64,000 bases of DNA from Semisulcospira habei. Taxonomy: Eukaryota > Mollusca > Gastropoda > Semisulcospiridae. Shown in pieces: positions 41,527 to 52,652 of the stretch; the stretch's first letter is position 1; each line of letters begins with the position of its first letter. Location of the stretch: positions 155,765,547 through 155,829,546 of the forward strand of contig BTPG01000003.1 of assembly GCA_036245525.1 (NCBI GenBank). Reading direction: 5' to 3'. Under the pieces are notes generated by a model. That model had not been told where the DNA came from. It made no database searches and saw only the letters and a list, made by a program, of their open reading frames with translations. Both the position numbers and the translations under genes were made by a program.

Positions 41527-41724
41527 TTAACCCTTTCCATCCTGATACATTACTGCCTGAAATAATTTGACCATGATAGCTCAAGAATAGTGCCAGAACA
41601 GCTTGGTGCACAGCTCTGTCACCACCCTTGAACTAAAATGGTTGATCTACCCATAACATACCTTTCACAGGGCAATCTGAAGTTAAAAAAAAAAATCACC
41701 CTCAGGCAGGATTCAATGGATTAA
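41527..41724. mobile_element. TTAA-flanked palindromic MITE, second subfamily
   Basis: TTAACCCTTTCCATCCTGAT at the left and AGGATTCAATGGATTAA at the right, with a central inverted pair around AGTGCCAGAACAGCTTGG / TGTCACCACCCTTGAACTA. Confidence 0.7.
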
Positions 41725-41730
41725 TTACAT

Positions 41731-41755
41731 CCCCCCCCCCCCCCCCCCCCCCCCA
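41731..41755. repeat. Poly-C run
   Basis: About 25 consecutive C residues; its length may be an assembly or polymerase artefact. Confidence 0.85.
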
Positions 41756-41778
41756 CAAAAAAAGAAACCTGTCTGTAA

Positions 41779-42241
41779 TGTGACGAGCTGTGTTTTGTAT
41801 ATGTGTTAATATTATATTTTATTACGTCACCCCTCTGGTCAATGGTCAATACATTGTAGCATGATTTTGCGCGGCCGGTTGCCACCGAGCTGCCGAGTGT
41901 GGGTTCTGGCAGAGGTGACCTACTTAGCCCCAGTCTTAGTGATTTTCCTTTTGGCCGTCCCATCTAAATTTAGCTGGAAGTGACCAATCATTTAAATAGA
42001 CCAGTGGTAGACATCGACCTTGACCCAGTAGCGCCCCCTCGTGGTAGCGTCTCCACGCTAAGAACGCATTTGCTGTAGCACCACGACGGAAGCAAGACCG
42101 GCCTATTGAGCGTCAAATTACTTTCACGAGTTTTGTCTAACTGGACCTTTGTGTACTGCCTCCTTGGTGGAGAAATAAAAACATCTTCACAAGGCGCAAC
42201 ATGGCCTCCCTGTCTGTTATTTTGTAATCCGCCCCACCACA
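41779..42241 (+). repeat. 5' LTR of gag-only element
   Basis: Identical by eye to 44425-44887. Contains an AATAAA at 42173-42178 near the end of the LTR. Confidence 0.93.
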
Positions 42242-42368
42242 TCTTTTGGCGTCGCCGACAGGATTACTACAGGACAAGGAGGCAGTGCACAGGAGGCGGA
42301 GGAGTCAACATCTACCACCAACAACAGCGTAGAGGGCGTGCTAACATCTCAACTGAACCAACGGCAGC

Positions 42369-43232
42369 ATGGCAACCATGTATCCACCAGCAAGCGAGTA
42401 CCCCCTGGCCAGCAATGCGATCTTCGTGGGTCCTCACAGCACCGGTGGGCAGGTTATCTCCTTCCCAGCTCTGCCAACGTTCGAGGGACTGCGGTATGAG
42501 GGCTGCCCTGTCGAAGTTTTCATCGAGGAGGCAGAACGTAAGATCGCTTGCCTCAAAGCCCTCTACGGCCAGAAGCTTGGGCAGCTGGAACTGGCAGAAT
42601 GGGTTGCCCTGGCACTGGAGGGGAGAGCGCTGAAAAAGTTCAAGAGGTGGGTGGAACATGTTCCAGATGAGGACTACACTGCTGAGTCCATCTTGAGCTT
42701 CCTGCGAGATCACTTCCTGGGGTACCAACGGATACCAGGCAGTACACAGGAGCCTCCAGCAGTGCACCAGTCCGAAGGGCAGGCACCCTCATCAGCCCCT
42801 GTGACCGAGGAGGAGGATGGAGACTGGGTGGTCCTCTATACCCAGGAGGAGGTCACTGTTCCTGTGTCTTCCACACCGCCTCAGTGCCCTCCAGTCCGAG
42901 AGACCGTGGACCCCGTAGTGCAAGATGCCGAGGTGCAGGTTGAACCTGTGCAGTTGCAGCAGTCACCTCAAGAAGCTAGACCCACTCTTGTCTGCTGGGC
43001 TTGCAATGAGAACGGTCATCGACGTGCTAACTGTCCAAATGGCCAGCGACGACAGGAGTTTCAGCGGCACACTGGTTTCCCTACACCTCCACCTGGCATG
43101 GGACTATCACTGCCACCATCTTTTCTCTTCCATCTCATGACAATGGTGCAGTGGTGCTGGCAAATGATGACGATGTACTGTACCGCTGTGTTGACCATGT
43201 GTGCTGGTTTTGGCGTTTCATGCCAGGTGTAG
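42369..43232 (+). CDS. gag: Retrotransposon Gag with CCHC zinc knuckle
   Basis: 287 residues from ATG 42369. Capsid-like region with FEGLRYEGCPVEVFIEEAER and WVALALEGRALKKFKRWVEH, a Glu/Pro/Val-rich linker, then a CCHC knuckle CWACNENGHRRANC (about residues 216-229). The tail after about residue 245 is Met/Cys-rich and may be out of the native frame. No protease, RT or integrase follows. Confidence 0.85.
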   Translation: MATMYPPASEYPLASNAIFVGPHSTGGQVISFPALPTFEGLRYEGCPVEVFIEEAERKIACLKALYGQKLGQLELAEWVALALEGRALKKFKRWVEHVPDEDYTAESILSFLRDHFLGYQRIPGSTQEPPAVHQSEGQAPSSAPVTEEEDGDWVVLYTQEEVTVPVSSTPPQCPPVRETVDPVVQDAEVQVEPVQLQQSPQEARPTLVCWACNENGHRRANCPNGQRRQEFQRHTGFPTPPPGMGLSLPPSFLFHLMTMVQWCWQMMTMYCTAVLTMCAGFGVSCQV

Positions 43233-44424
43233 CTTAGATCCCTGTGCTACAGCATTTGTATCTGAAGAACTGTTTAGGTGAAACTCTTCATCGCAGAACT
43301 GAATATTGTTTGTTTGCGTTTGAATCTGACATGTCTTAACCTGTACTTAGTGGTGTGTTTATGAAGTTTGGATGATTGACTGATTTGTGGGTGTGTTGAC
43401 ATTTTATGTTTTAGTGGGTTTTGTATTGAAGTTGAGTGTTTGGTTTTGTTCATCGTGTACTGTTAGTTTGTTTGTGCATTGCTAGATTTTGCCCCATGCT
43501 TTTACAGATGGCGGGGGGGCCAGCGACAGCCTGTGGCCATCCCACCCCCCACGGCTGCTTCGGTTTGCTGGCGATGGCGTGGTCAGTTCAGCCGAAGACC
43601 GGGTCACAGAGGCAGAACATACAGCCAGCAGAAACAGAAAAAAATCTGCAGAAACTACCTAGAACTTAGAAGTGTAGTAATGTAGTGCTTAGAATGTCCC
43701 TAGATTTGTTTTAAATTCATAGACGCAAAGGACAGGACTTTACATGCCCTATTTGATTAAATTTGTTTTGTAGTGTATTTTGTTTAGTGGTGATTTTTCT
43801 AATAGTGCCAATGTGTAGGGTATGACTGAGAACTTTATACTGCTGTGGCGACCGAGTTTTGGTACATGCTATATCATTGACTAGTAAGGTGTTGGTACAT
43901 GTTCATTGTGTATGTTGCCAGCTGTCACTAGGGAACCTCGGCCAGGTACTTTCCCCGAGACTCTGGTGACTGAGCTGGCAGACTGCAGTTGTGTTTAGTG
44001 TTGTTTTTTAATCTGTGATTGCTTGTGTGTAACCTTTTCATGAGGCATGAGTAAGTCTTAAAGGTTTGGATGTTGTCCAAGATGTTTTTGTTTTGTACTT
44101 GTGTAACTAAGGGTTGAGACGATTGTCTTCCTTAGTTACAAAGGTTTTGTGAAGCATGTGCTGAAGTTTTGCTGGAATTTTTATACTTGATGTATTTACA
44201 GTAAGACTATGTATGGGTTGTAGTCACGTACCTCTCAGTTGTGTTGTGATTTTGTGCTGCTGTGACTTGATACGTTGGTATGTACAGTAGCAGTGTTGTG
44301 AGGCCACTCCTCTCCTCTTATCTATTTTTGGTGCTAGACGTAAAAGAATTTTCTTGTTTAGTACCATGATTTGCACTGTGCGTGTTACCGCGAGGACGCG
44401 GCTACTAGAAAGAGTTCGGGGGGA
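43233..44424. other. Non-coding internal region of gag-only LTR element
   Basis: About 1.2 kb of GT-rich sequence without pol motifs, between gag and the 3' LTR. It takes the place of pol, as in LARD/TRIM-like non-autonomous elements. Confidence 0.7.
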
Positions 44425-44887
44425 TGTGACGAGCTGTGTTTTGTATATGTGTTAATATTATATTTTATTACGTCACCCCTCTGGTCAATGGTCAATACAT
44501 TGTAGCATGATTTTGCGCGGCCGGTTGCCACCGAGCTGCCGAGTGTGGGTTCTGGCAGAGGTGACCTACTTAGCCCCAGTCTTAGTGATTTTCCTTTTGG
44601 CCGTCCCATCTAAATTTAGCTGGAAGTGACCAATCATTTAAATAGACCAGTGGTAGACATCGACCTTGACCCAGTAGCGCCCCCTCGTGGTAGCGTCTCC
44701 ACGCTAAGAACGCATTTGCTGTAGCACCACGACGGAAGCAAGACCGGCCTATTGAGCGTCAAATTACTTTCACGAGTTTTGTCTAACTGGACCTTTGTGT
44801 ACTGCCTCCTTGGTGGAGAAATAAAAACATCTTCACAAGGCGCAACATGGCCTCCCTGTCTGTTATTTTGTAATCCGCCCCACCACA
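44425..44887 (+). repeat. 3' LTR of gag-only element
   Basis: Direct repeat of 41779-42241. Confidence 0.93.
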
Positions 44888-45211
44888 GTAACAATACACA
44901 AAATGTAAAGAAAAAAAAAAAAGCCCACAATTATTGAATTAAGAAAACAATTGTTCTGATACATGACATACAAAAACCATCTCTGAATGTATACACACAG
45001 ATGTTCAGGTACTGGCAATAGGATCTGTAAACATAACAGATTTTGTACACAGCACATTTTTTACCTGCTCCCATAAATAACTTTCATACAGATTAACAGA
45101 ATATACTGACATAATTCGATTGGAGACTAAATTTCCTCCTAAACATACAGGATTTGGCACAAACAACATTGGTTATGAAAAGAAAGAAGAGAATCTCATG
45201 AATTGTCCTTA
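44888..45211. other. Unassigned sequence
   Basis: AT-rich; no supported feature. A 4-base GTAA at the left is part of the LTR target duplication. Confidence 0.5.
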
Positions 45212-45414
45212 TTAACCCTTTTCATCCTAATACACACATGCTTGAAATTAATTTGACTATGATAATTCAAGGGTGGTGCCAGAATAGCTTGGCACCTGAG
45301 ACACCAAGCTATTCTGGCACTACCCATAAACTAAAATGGTTAATCTGTCGCAAAATTTGTAATGTAGCCTTCAAGCAAATCTGACAAAATCAGCCTCTGG
45401 ATTGAATGGGTTAA
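45212..45414. mobile_element. TTAA-flanked palindromic MITE, second subfamily
   Basis: TTAACCCTTTTCATCCTAAT ... CTGGATTGAATGGGTTAA, with the central hairpin GGTGCCAGAATAGCTTGG / CCAAGCTATTCTGGCACTA. Related to 41527-41724. Confidence 0.8.
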
Positions 45415-45867
45415 AAATAGTATCAAATAAAACCTTAAATGTAATGGGGAGGAGGGGGGGGGGGGAGTAAAAGTTCATGCATGCAGCCAGTTAGCATTTT
45501 AATAACTTGCAACTAAAAGCAGGTTTGCTCTACATTGCTTGAAAGCCTTAAACTAGCCAGTAGCTGCCATCACTTTTCAAACATAAACACTTCTGCAACA
45601 GATGGTTACAAAACATGTATGTCTTATTAAAATGTTATGTGCAACAACAAAAAAACATGAGGCAAGCTTAAGTGATCAGGCAAACTATACTTGTAAAAAT
45701 AAACAATATGTTTACAAGCATCTTGGCCCGACTGACTTAACAGTGTAGCAAACTGAATTTTTATAACGTTTCATAACAAAAGAAATTGTAGTTTTAACAA
45801 AATCACAAAACATGCACTACATTCTAGTTTCTACTTAATATGATAAATCTGATAACAACAGGTATGA
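45415..45867. other. Unassigned sequence
   Basis: Contains a G-run near 45453-45466; otherwise no feature recognised. Confidence 0.5.
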
Positions 45868-46310
45868 TTAACCCTTTGGCTGTCTGTATTGCACTATAAG
45901 TCGCAATGATTCCTGCAGGAATCATCACAATGTCAGGCAGTACTGATAGCCAGAGGGTTAAGCAGCTTGCAAAGAAACTAAAATAAAACTATACTAATCA
46001 CTGTCAGTCTGTGTCCTGCAGGAATCATCACAATGCCAGGCAGTACTGATAGCCAGAGGGTTTAGCAGCTTGCAGAGAAACTAAAACTATACTAATCACT
46101 GTCAGTCTGTGTCCTGCAGGAATCATCACAATGCCAGGCAGTACTGATAGCCAGAGGGTTTAGCAGCTTGCAGAGAAACTAAAACTATACTAATCACTGT
46201 CAGTCTGTGTCCTGCAGGAATCATCACAATGTCAGGCAGTACTGATAGCCAGAGGGTTTAGCAGCTTGCAGAGAAACTAAAACTATACTAATTCACTGTC
46301 AGTCTGTGTG
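45868..46310. repeat. TTAA palindrome followed by a 98-bp tandem repeat
   Basis: A small TTAA-flanked palindrome (45868-45961; TTAACCCTTTGGCTGTC ... GATAGCCAGAGGGTTAA, centre GATTCCTGCAGGAATC) leads into units repeated at 98-103-bp spacing (TCCTGCAGGAATC at 45911, 46014, 46112, 46210). Each unit includes AGCAGCTTGCARAGAAACTA. The array seems to have grown from the palindrome plus its right flank. Confidence 0.85.
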
Positions 46311-47837
46311 TGCTCGCTTTGCCGCCTCCCACCTCTGCTTATTCCCATCGCGATCAATTGATCCAGTAACTGAGTTAAAACGTGGCCTATGTCTGTTGCA
46401 CTACCATGGCACCTTCTCACACCATCTGAAAATAAAATGCATGTCTGATTACTGAATCCTGTAGAGTTGACTTTAAGAGAGGTCACTGAAATTGGTGTTT
46501 ATACTGTGGAAAGTACCCTTGGGCCAAGTCTGAACATTTACAGAAGACTGTGGCTTGCTTAGTCTCAGAGAAATACCAATTGATGCATGTTTCATGACGG
46601 GCAATGGCTAAAACTAAAAACCATCTGACAGATGACCCAAAACAAAGACTCACTTCGGCCAGTTTTGCAATATCCATGCAGTCACTTGAATGGTTTGATC
46701 CCATTTTGGACTTCAGTTTTCTTTTAAGTCCCTTCTATTTATAGAAAGGAGCTTTTAGGAAAGGTCGCAGTGGGGCGAATTTAATAGCATGTCCATGTCC
46801 AGGCAAGCAGGCTAAACCTCTAATTGAAGCAACAAGATAAAAATTACGTCATGTCTAGTTACACTAACTTCGCTGCTGAACGTACCTTTGGCGTGAAGCG
46901 CCGTATGTGCGAATGTATGCGTGCATATGTATGTAAACAAGAGTTCTTATCTTTGATATTTCTGTACACACAAGCTTGAATTTAAAACTTGGTCTTGGTG
47001 AAATATTGAAGTGGGTGGCGGCTAAGACAACCTCCGAGCATATTGTAATGAATGACACATTGAAGACATAAACAACCGTTTATAGGAAGTCGGTTGACCC
47101 AGATTAGAGACCGTAATTTTTGTCATAATTACTTGAACCTATAGCTAGTTTGGAGAAAGACATTGGATAAGTTCGTTAGCCAGCTTTTCATCCTTTCAAC
47201 TTCTTTAGTAAAAATTAATTCTTTTCAGAAAGGCATTAAAACACTACAAAAAACTTTACTTCTAGAGAAAGTCAGACCGGCGGTGATGTAAAAGAGGCAA
47301 CTCCGTCACTACGGAGATACTGATCTAATACTCTAAATATAATAATAATTAAATTTATAAAGTGCTAACTCCCTGCAGTGCAGGCTCCAACATCTGAATG
47401 AGCTCTAAAATATGACGGCATTCTCTCTTGCACGAGTGGCCCTCTCTCTCACACAAACATGCGCGCATCTCCAGGAGGAATAGATCCTCATGCGCACTCC
47501 AGGCGCCTCTTGGAGATGTTTGGAGCGCGCGTGCATGCACGCACACACACATCGACGCGCTTTAAGAAGTGGATGCAGGTGACCAGTGTACTTTGTATAT
47601 CATGTAGTTAGGTAAAGTCAACCTGCTTTCACACAAATTATAGCAAGACTGAAATTGTACTATGGAGTTCTAGTTTTGACACAATTTTCTCAAGCCTATG
47701 AAGTGAAACTCATATCATGTAAAACTAAATGAATACGTAAAAACTAAAACTTGCGTCATGACAAATGATGTTTGACAAATCAATCACCTCGGCTGTTTGG
47801 CCCAGCGCTAGAAGTGGCCACTTGGTTTGTTCCAGGC
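46311..47837. other. Unassigned sequence with possible reverse-strand splice signals
   Basis: Short open stretches on the reverse strand near 46283-46426 (preceded by a polypyrimidine/AG acceptor-like site) and 46650-46705 (ending GAA|GTGAGT, a donor-like site) could be exons of a host gene. Their reading phases did not join when checked by hand, so no gene is called. 47341-47560 is GC-rich; the rest is unremarkable. Confidence 0.2.
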
Positions 47838-48120
47838 GCAGTACAGCAGGGAAAATGACTACCTTTTGTTTTTCATGAATTTCTTATGTACCGTTCAAGT
47901 GTGTGATGCAAAGCTTTGTTTGTTTAAAAGCGGACATTCTGCCCAACACACTGACACCAAACACACTATAGTTGTGACAAACCAGTAGCCAACAGGATAA
48001 GGTGGAAATAAAGAGAAAAAAACAGATCTCACAAAGTTTTGCATCACACACTAGAACGGTAAATAAGAAAGTCATGAAAACAAAAGGTAGTCATTTTTCC
48101 TGCTGTACTGCGCCTTGCAG
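47838..48120. repeat. Inverted repeat with about 85-bp arms
   Basis: GCGCAGTACAGCAGGGAAAA, GACTACCTTTTGTTTT and TGTGATGCAAAGCTTTGTTT in the left arm (from about 47837) are mirrored in order at 48016-48117. The spacer is about 90-100 bases. Confidence 0.8.
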
Positions 48121-48149
48121 GAAGCCCGCTCATCAGCTAGCCTGACAGC

Positions 48150-48600
48150 TGAGAGACTCGCTGCCTCAGTGTGCGAGCACGACTTGTGACCCAGTTTCTC
48201 GGCTGGCCTGGAACAAACTAAGTGGCCAAACTGAAACAGCCGCGTGGCGTGTATGTCTTGACATACGCGTCACGCGGCTGTTTCAGTTTGGCCACTTAGT
48301 TTGTTCCAGGCCAGCCGAGAAACTGGGTCACAAGTCATGGTTGGTTGGTTAGTTCGGGTTTAACGTCCACAGCACCGAGGTGATCATGGACGGCCCTGAC
48401 GGGCGGGTTATGGGGGACAGGGAAATCTATCGCCTATGGAGTACGACCTGAACACTGATCAACTCAGGCGCACTCCAACTGTGCCACTTTGATTTACCAG
48501 GACCTTTCAACGGACATGCTATTGAACAAATCCGTTTTTTCCCCTGGATTGTGAGTCCAGCTACCGGGGCCAAGTCATGCTCGCGCACTGAGGCATTATA
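48150..48600. repeat. Large palindrome split by a SINE
   Basis: The left arm (about 48161-48250), with ACTTGTGACCCAGTTTCTCG, GCTGGCCTGGAACAAACTAA and GTGGCCAAACTGAAACAGCC, is mirrored at 48263-48337 and, beyond a SINE insertion, at about 48571-48595. The centre is TATGTCTTGACATA. Very high arm identity. Confidence 0.85.
48340..48570 (-). mobile_element. Mollusc-type SINE (reverse orientation)
   Basis: 231 bp flanked by a 9-bp duplication CAAGTCATG (48331-48339 and 48571-48579), sitting in the right arm of the palindrome. On the reverse strand it starts GCCCCGGTAGCTGGACTCAC, tRNA-like, and ends with the GTGGACGTTAAACCCGAACT and (AACC)n tail. The tRNA relation is inferred from look only. Confidence 0.75.
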
Positions 48601-50027
48601 GAACTCACTGACGCATTGGCAGATCTGTGAGACTTTTTCAATAGATAATTCAACATCAGAATCAGATCAAAGACAAAAGCGAGGACAGCACTCATATAGA
48701 ACTAATAGAAGGGACTTTGTGGGTTATGTTTAATCCCATCTTGTTTTAATAATAAAACAGAGCATTAATTACTTAATTATAATTTACCAATCATTGCGTT
48801 GTGCAAGTTACACAGTCTGCTGAAGGCTTCATTCCCCTTTTTTCAGTGAGGTTGTACAATATATCCAGACACTGACTTGTCCTCATCAAAAAGGGCATTG
48901 TCCTCCGTACACAATCTTTAAAGTCCAAGCCTCCAGTGGGATAAGTACAGAATCTGCAAACACACACAGAAAAAAATAAAACGGTTTTTACAAATAAAAT
49001 TTGTCCAAAAGAATCACTATCAAAATTTACCTTTCTCTGTAGTTTTCCTGCATAGAGCAGAAAGCATAAAACGAAACACAAAACTGCATGTAAATTATAA
49101 TAAAATATTAGTTTTTAAACCTCCAGCTACATAACTAAATTCATCAACTCAAGCAGCACACCACAAAACAAGAAAATGCAAACAATATTCAGATTTCAAA
49201 TGTATAATTACCATGTTGTTCCTGGTCGCCGCGCGTTGTCTAGGACTGTGTTGAGGTTCTCCAGTTCTGCACGATCTTGTTGTAGTGGGAATTCCTGATT
49301 TTTCTCCTCTTCGACCAGTACGACTCATCTTTAAAATCCATATTTTCTCAAGGAGAAGTTTAAAATCGTACTATACACGTACGTATACCTTAATCAGCAA
49401 GTGCACGTGGCGTCAGCGAAAGAAATATAGAAGAAAGAAAGCTGGAACTTGGTCTGGCAATGGAATTTGTAGCCTTGATTTGCAGTCAAATTTGGCGGAA
49501 ATAATCGCAGCAGGTGCTAATACCGGCATGCAATGCAGTGTCTGACAAAACATAGAATGTGGCGAATAAATGTTATATAAAAAAAATTATTTAACAAAAA
49601 AAAAGTCACGGCGTGCCCAAACTATGGTAAAAGATTGCCGTTGTATATTTATTTTCAAGATATATGTCGGCTAGATTTAAAATTTCATCTGTCAATTTGG
49701 GCCAGACTGGCTCGCCTATCGTGTGCCAACATTTGCAGGCGAAGCAGCGCGCGGGCGCGGTACAGCCTCCGGCGGCTCGCGTGATTGTTCCAGCTTGGCA
49801 CCAAGATTGATTATACCGGCGCGCGCGCGGGCTCACGCGATACCGGCGCGCGTGTTGGTTTCAGCATGGCGCTAAGCTCTCGCATACTGGCCCAATATAT
49901 CGGCCATTATCCAGCAATGGACCAATATTTGCCCAAGATACTGTGCGTGCTGGGAACACTCTTGTAATAGATCCGTATGAAACCGAAAATGCCGCGAGTG
50001 GCGGGGAACCTCAATTTATTTCTTTTG
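48601..50027. other. Unassigned sequence; weak exon-like signals on the reverse strand
   Basis: Reverse-strand stretches at about 49213-49328 (open from an ATG, ending ATG|GTAATT) and about 48826-48954 (after TTTGCAG; reads CTYPTGGLDFKDCVRRTMPF) resemble exons, but the phases do not join. A CAATATATCGG/CCAATATTTGCCC patch (49880-49940) recalls the satellite at 40867. GC-rich repeats with GGCGCGCGC lie near 49810-49850. Confidence 0.2.
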
Positions 50028-51034
50028 TAACTTTTTTAGTCTGTTGCGGATGTAATCCTTAATTTTTGTCCAGCGCCTATGTCTAAGTGCAGGCTTTTCG
50101 GCCATTGCGTGCTGTATCTCGGCCTTTCCAGGAAGTTTGTTCATGACGAGGTGTGTCTTGAAACGAATTTGAACAGCTTTCTCTTCAGCTTCCCCCCATG
50201 GTTTCTTTGTAAATATAGCTTTCTTTCAAACAGGAGCTGACGCAGTACTGTCATCATCAAAACTATCTAGATTGTCATCAGGCTCTGGATGTCTTTTCTC
50301 CGTCATGCTCATTGATTCCTGTGACTTGCTACTTGCTTCATTCACAGGTGCTGTTCCCCCCCGAGACCTCTCTGCCAGTTTCTGATGTGTCTTCATTGTC
50401 AAAGTCAATCTCTTCATCGTCGCCAAGCTCAGCTCTAATGCAACTCTCTAAATATGTCATCCCATTGTTAACTGACAAAAGAATCTTTGCCACTTTTGCC
50501 TTTTAAAGGACGTCTTGAGGTTGGCGGTAGATATGGCGATGTATCCGAATATCATGACCAAGGAAATCTGCCAGCTGATCCTGGTCTAACTCCGAGATGG
50601 CCATTGACTGAGCCAAAGTTGCAACCTGCTTCCATAACTGAGTAAATGTGAACATGGCTGGGTATGACACTCGTGCTTCTAGGGCATGGGCCTTCAGAAC
50701 ATCATGGCCTCTGTAAGGCCTCTGACCAGAAGGTGTGGCAAAAATGTACTGGTAATCAGCGAGAGCTGGCACTGATTGCCTCATTTGAAGGATTCTGTCC
50801 ACAGTTGTCATCATCTTCTTCGTCAGCAAAACGGGAACACTCCTATTAAACTTGCCTCTGATTTCCACTCGCTGAAAATGATTCACCATTTTCTTCTCAA
50901 CCTCTGTGAGACCTTTCAAGATATCTTGATTGGTGATCGATCCAATCTTAGCATTCTGGAAGTCCGACACCTTCATTCTCTGAACTTCTCCCCCTCGTTT
51001 TCGGTTGAAAAGTGATACAGCACAAAGAGTTGCT

Positions 51035-51248
51035 TTAACTCATTCCACCCCAACACCGAAATCCCCAAATTTTGCCATTGTCCCCTGAAGACTGCACTCT
51101 AGTGCAGGACACAGATCGACCATGATAGTTCAAGGGTGACGCCAGAATAGCTTGGCGCCCATAGGCGCCAAGCCATTCTGGTATCACCCTTGAACTATCA
51201 TGGTCGATCCTTATCTTGCTGTGGTGTGTCTGGGGTAGAATGAGTTAA
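51035..51248. mobile_element. TTAA-flanked palindromic MITE (near-complete)
   Basis: TTAACTCATTCCACCCCAAC ... GTCTGGGGTAGAATGAGTTAA with a central hairpin (ATAGTTCAAGGGTGACGCCA / TGGTATCACCCTTGAACTAT). 214 bp, inserted in the recombinase relic. The least decayed member in the window. Confidence 0.85.
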
Positions 51249-51407
51249 CCACTGTCGGATAATCTTCGAAACGATCCTTGTCTCAAGAAGCTGTTGGACC
51301 TTCCTCACATCTTCACATGATGGGATCAGCTTGGGTTTGTTCATGGTCATTTTCCGGACCGACTGGGCTGCTGTAGCGGACACACAATCATACCAGTCCC
51401 CGTTGAA

Positions 51408-51790
51408 ACCCCACCCGGGTCTGCCCTGGGGGACTTGGGTGGGGTTAGGTATTTTTTAGTTCCCAGGGTCACCCTGGTCCCACAGGGTGGGTTTTTCTCT
51501 CTATTCTGGGGCATGCGTTTCTGTCTACCCTTTGTCCATTCACCTGTATTTGCCTTTTTAAAACTCTCCCTACTGTCTGCACTGCCTGTAGCTCTTGACA
51601 TTGGATGCGTGTTGCTAAATGGTCTTAGCTTTATTTAGGCCCCATGTGTTAGGTTTATTTAACGTATTTGACTGGCTGGCGACATACATTCAATGTTCTG
51701 TTTTGTGTATTTTTTTCACAAGCAGTGCAGGCACGTCCTGAGAAAGCCTTGTTGCTGTCGGGACGTTAAGCAATGTACAATCAATCAATC
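51408..51790 (+). mobile_element. CAATCAATC-tailed short retroposon, copy 3
   Basis: Flanked by a 13-bp duplication AGTCCCCGTTGAA (51395-51407 and 51791-51803), inside the recombinase relic. Confidence 0.9.
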
Positions 51791-52281
51791 AGTCCCCGTT
51801 GAAGACAGAGTCAAACCGCTGCGCCTCAGAGAGCTCCTGTCGCCACCTGTCGTCTGAACCCTGCCCAAGCTGTTTGGATGCCTGTGACTGTTTGATCTGT
51901 GAACACTTTTTCAAAGCATGGCCTATGCGCATTGTGAGATTGCCTTTTTTTGAACTGATGTGTGTCCTCATCAAAATCTGCTAGCTCTTTTACAGCCAGG
52001 ACAACATGATCAAAGCTAGCTGAATTGATCACAGCATTTAAACTTGCGATTTTCATTTCTGACCTCACTCTGATAATCTTTAATAGTCTCTCTAACTCCC
52101 GCATCCGGGAGCTGATTTGTCCAGCCGTGTGTTCTTCAATGTCCCTGCGGTCAAATAATCTCTTTCCATACTCAAGAAGCAAGGGGTCAGTTCTGATGAG
52201 ACGGCTTATCTCATCATCTCTCTGTCTGGCCAAGACCTTGTGATAGAAGGAAAATTCAACGTCTAAGGGTATTGGAAGCAT

Positions 52282-52581
52282 TAGGCGAGAGAGAGAATAT
52301 AGGAGAATACAAACCCACCCATTTAAGAAACAATTGATTTATTTGATCCTTTCCGTAAATAAACAAACACACTTGACCAAATACATTTAACAGCTTTATC
52401 TGCCCAGTCAGGTCCCCCAACCCCTTGGAAACAAAAGGCTAGTTAAAATATCTTCCCGAGAAATAGTGACTACCGTACACGCCACCTACCCCCCCACACC
52501 CCACCACTCGATGCTGTCAGAGTTGGCCTTCCTGAGAATACTTCCTGTTCATGGTAAACAATAGTCCTCTATGCCCAAATA

Positions 52582-52652
<71 letters not shown>

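Larger units (their letters stand above)
41779..44887 (+). mobile_element. Young gag-only LTR retrotransposon
   Basis: LTRs 41779-42241 and 44425-44887 (463 bp each) look identical by eye, beginning TGTGACGAGCTG and ending CCCCACCACA, with a short GTAA duplication at the ends. The 5' LTR is followed by TCTTTTGGCGTCGCCGACAG (likely primer-binding region) and the 3' LTR is preceded by a GGGGGGA tract. The only coding region is gag. LTR identity indicates very recent insertion using proteins supplied in trans. Confidence 0.95.
50028..52281 (-). pseudogene. Crypton-like tyrosine-recombinase-family relic
   Basis: Reverse-strand pieces read in order: 51826-52281 (DPLLLEYGKRLFDRRDIEEH, KMRELERLL-like helix), a SINE-interrupted middle, 51198-51383 (KPKLIPSCEDVRKVQQLLET), then after a palindromic MITE FNRKRGGEVQRMKVSDFQNA (about 51000), then FNRSVPVLLTKKM, IFATPSGQRPYRGHDVLKAH and LADFLGHDIRIHRHIYRQP (near 50520). 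The tail is KKPWGEAEEKAVQIRF...RRWTKIKDYIRNRL to 50028. The RxxGE, GHD...H and Tyr positions fit a tyrosine recombinase, and the multi-copy family is known to me from fish and invertebrates (memory). Stops (e.g. 50226, 50503), a retroposon and a MITE make it a pseudogene; the region corresponding to the second catalytic Arg/His reads LWKQVATL. Confidence 0.65.

Noticed and set aside
46283..49330. Possible reverse-strand host gene with several exons
   Set aside because: Acceptor- and donor-like sites exist, but reading phases do not connect and no family was recognised.
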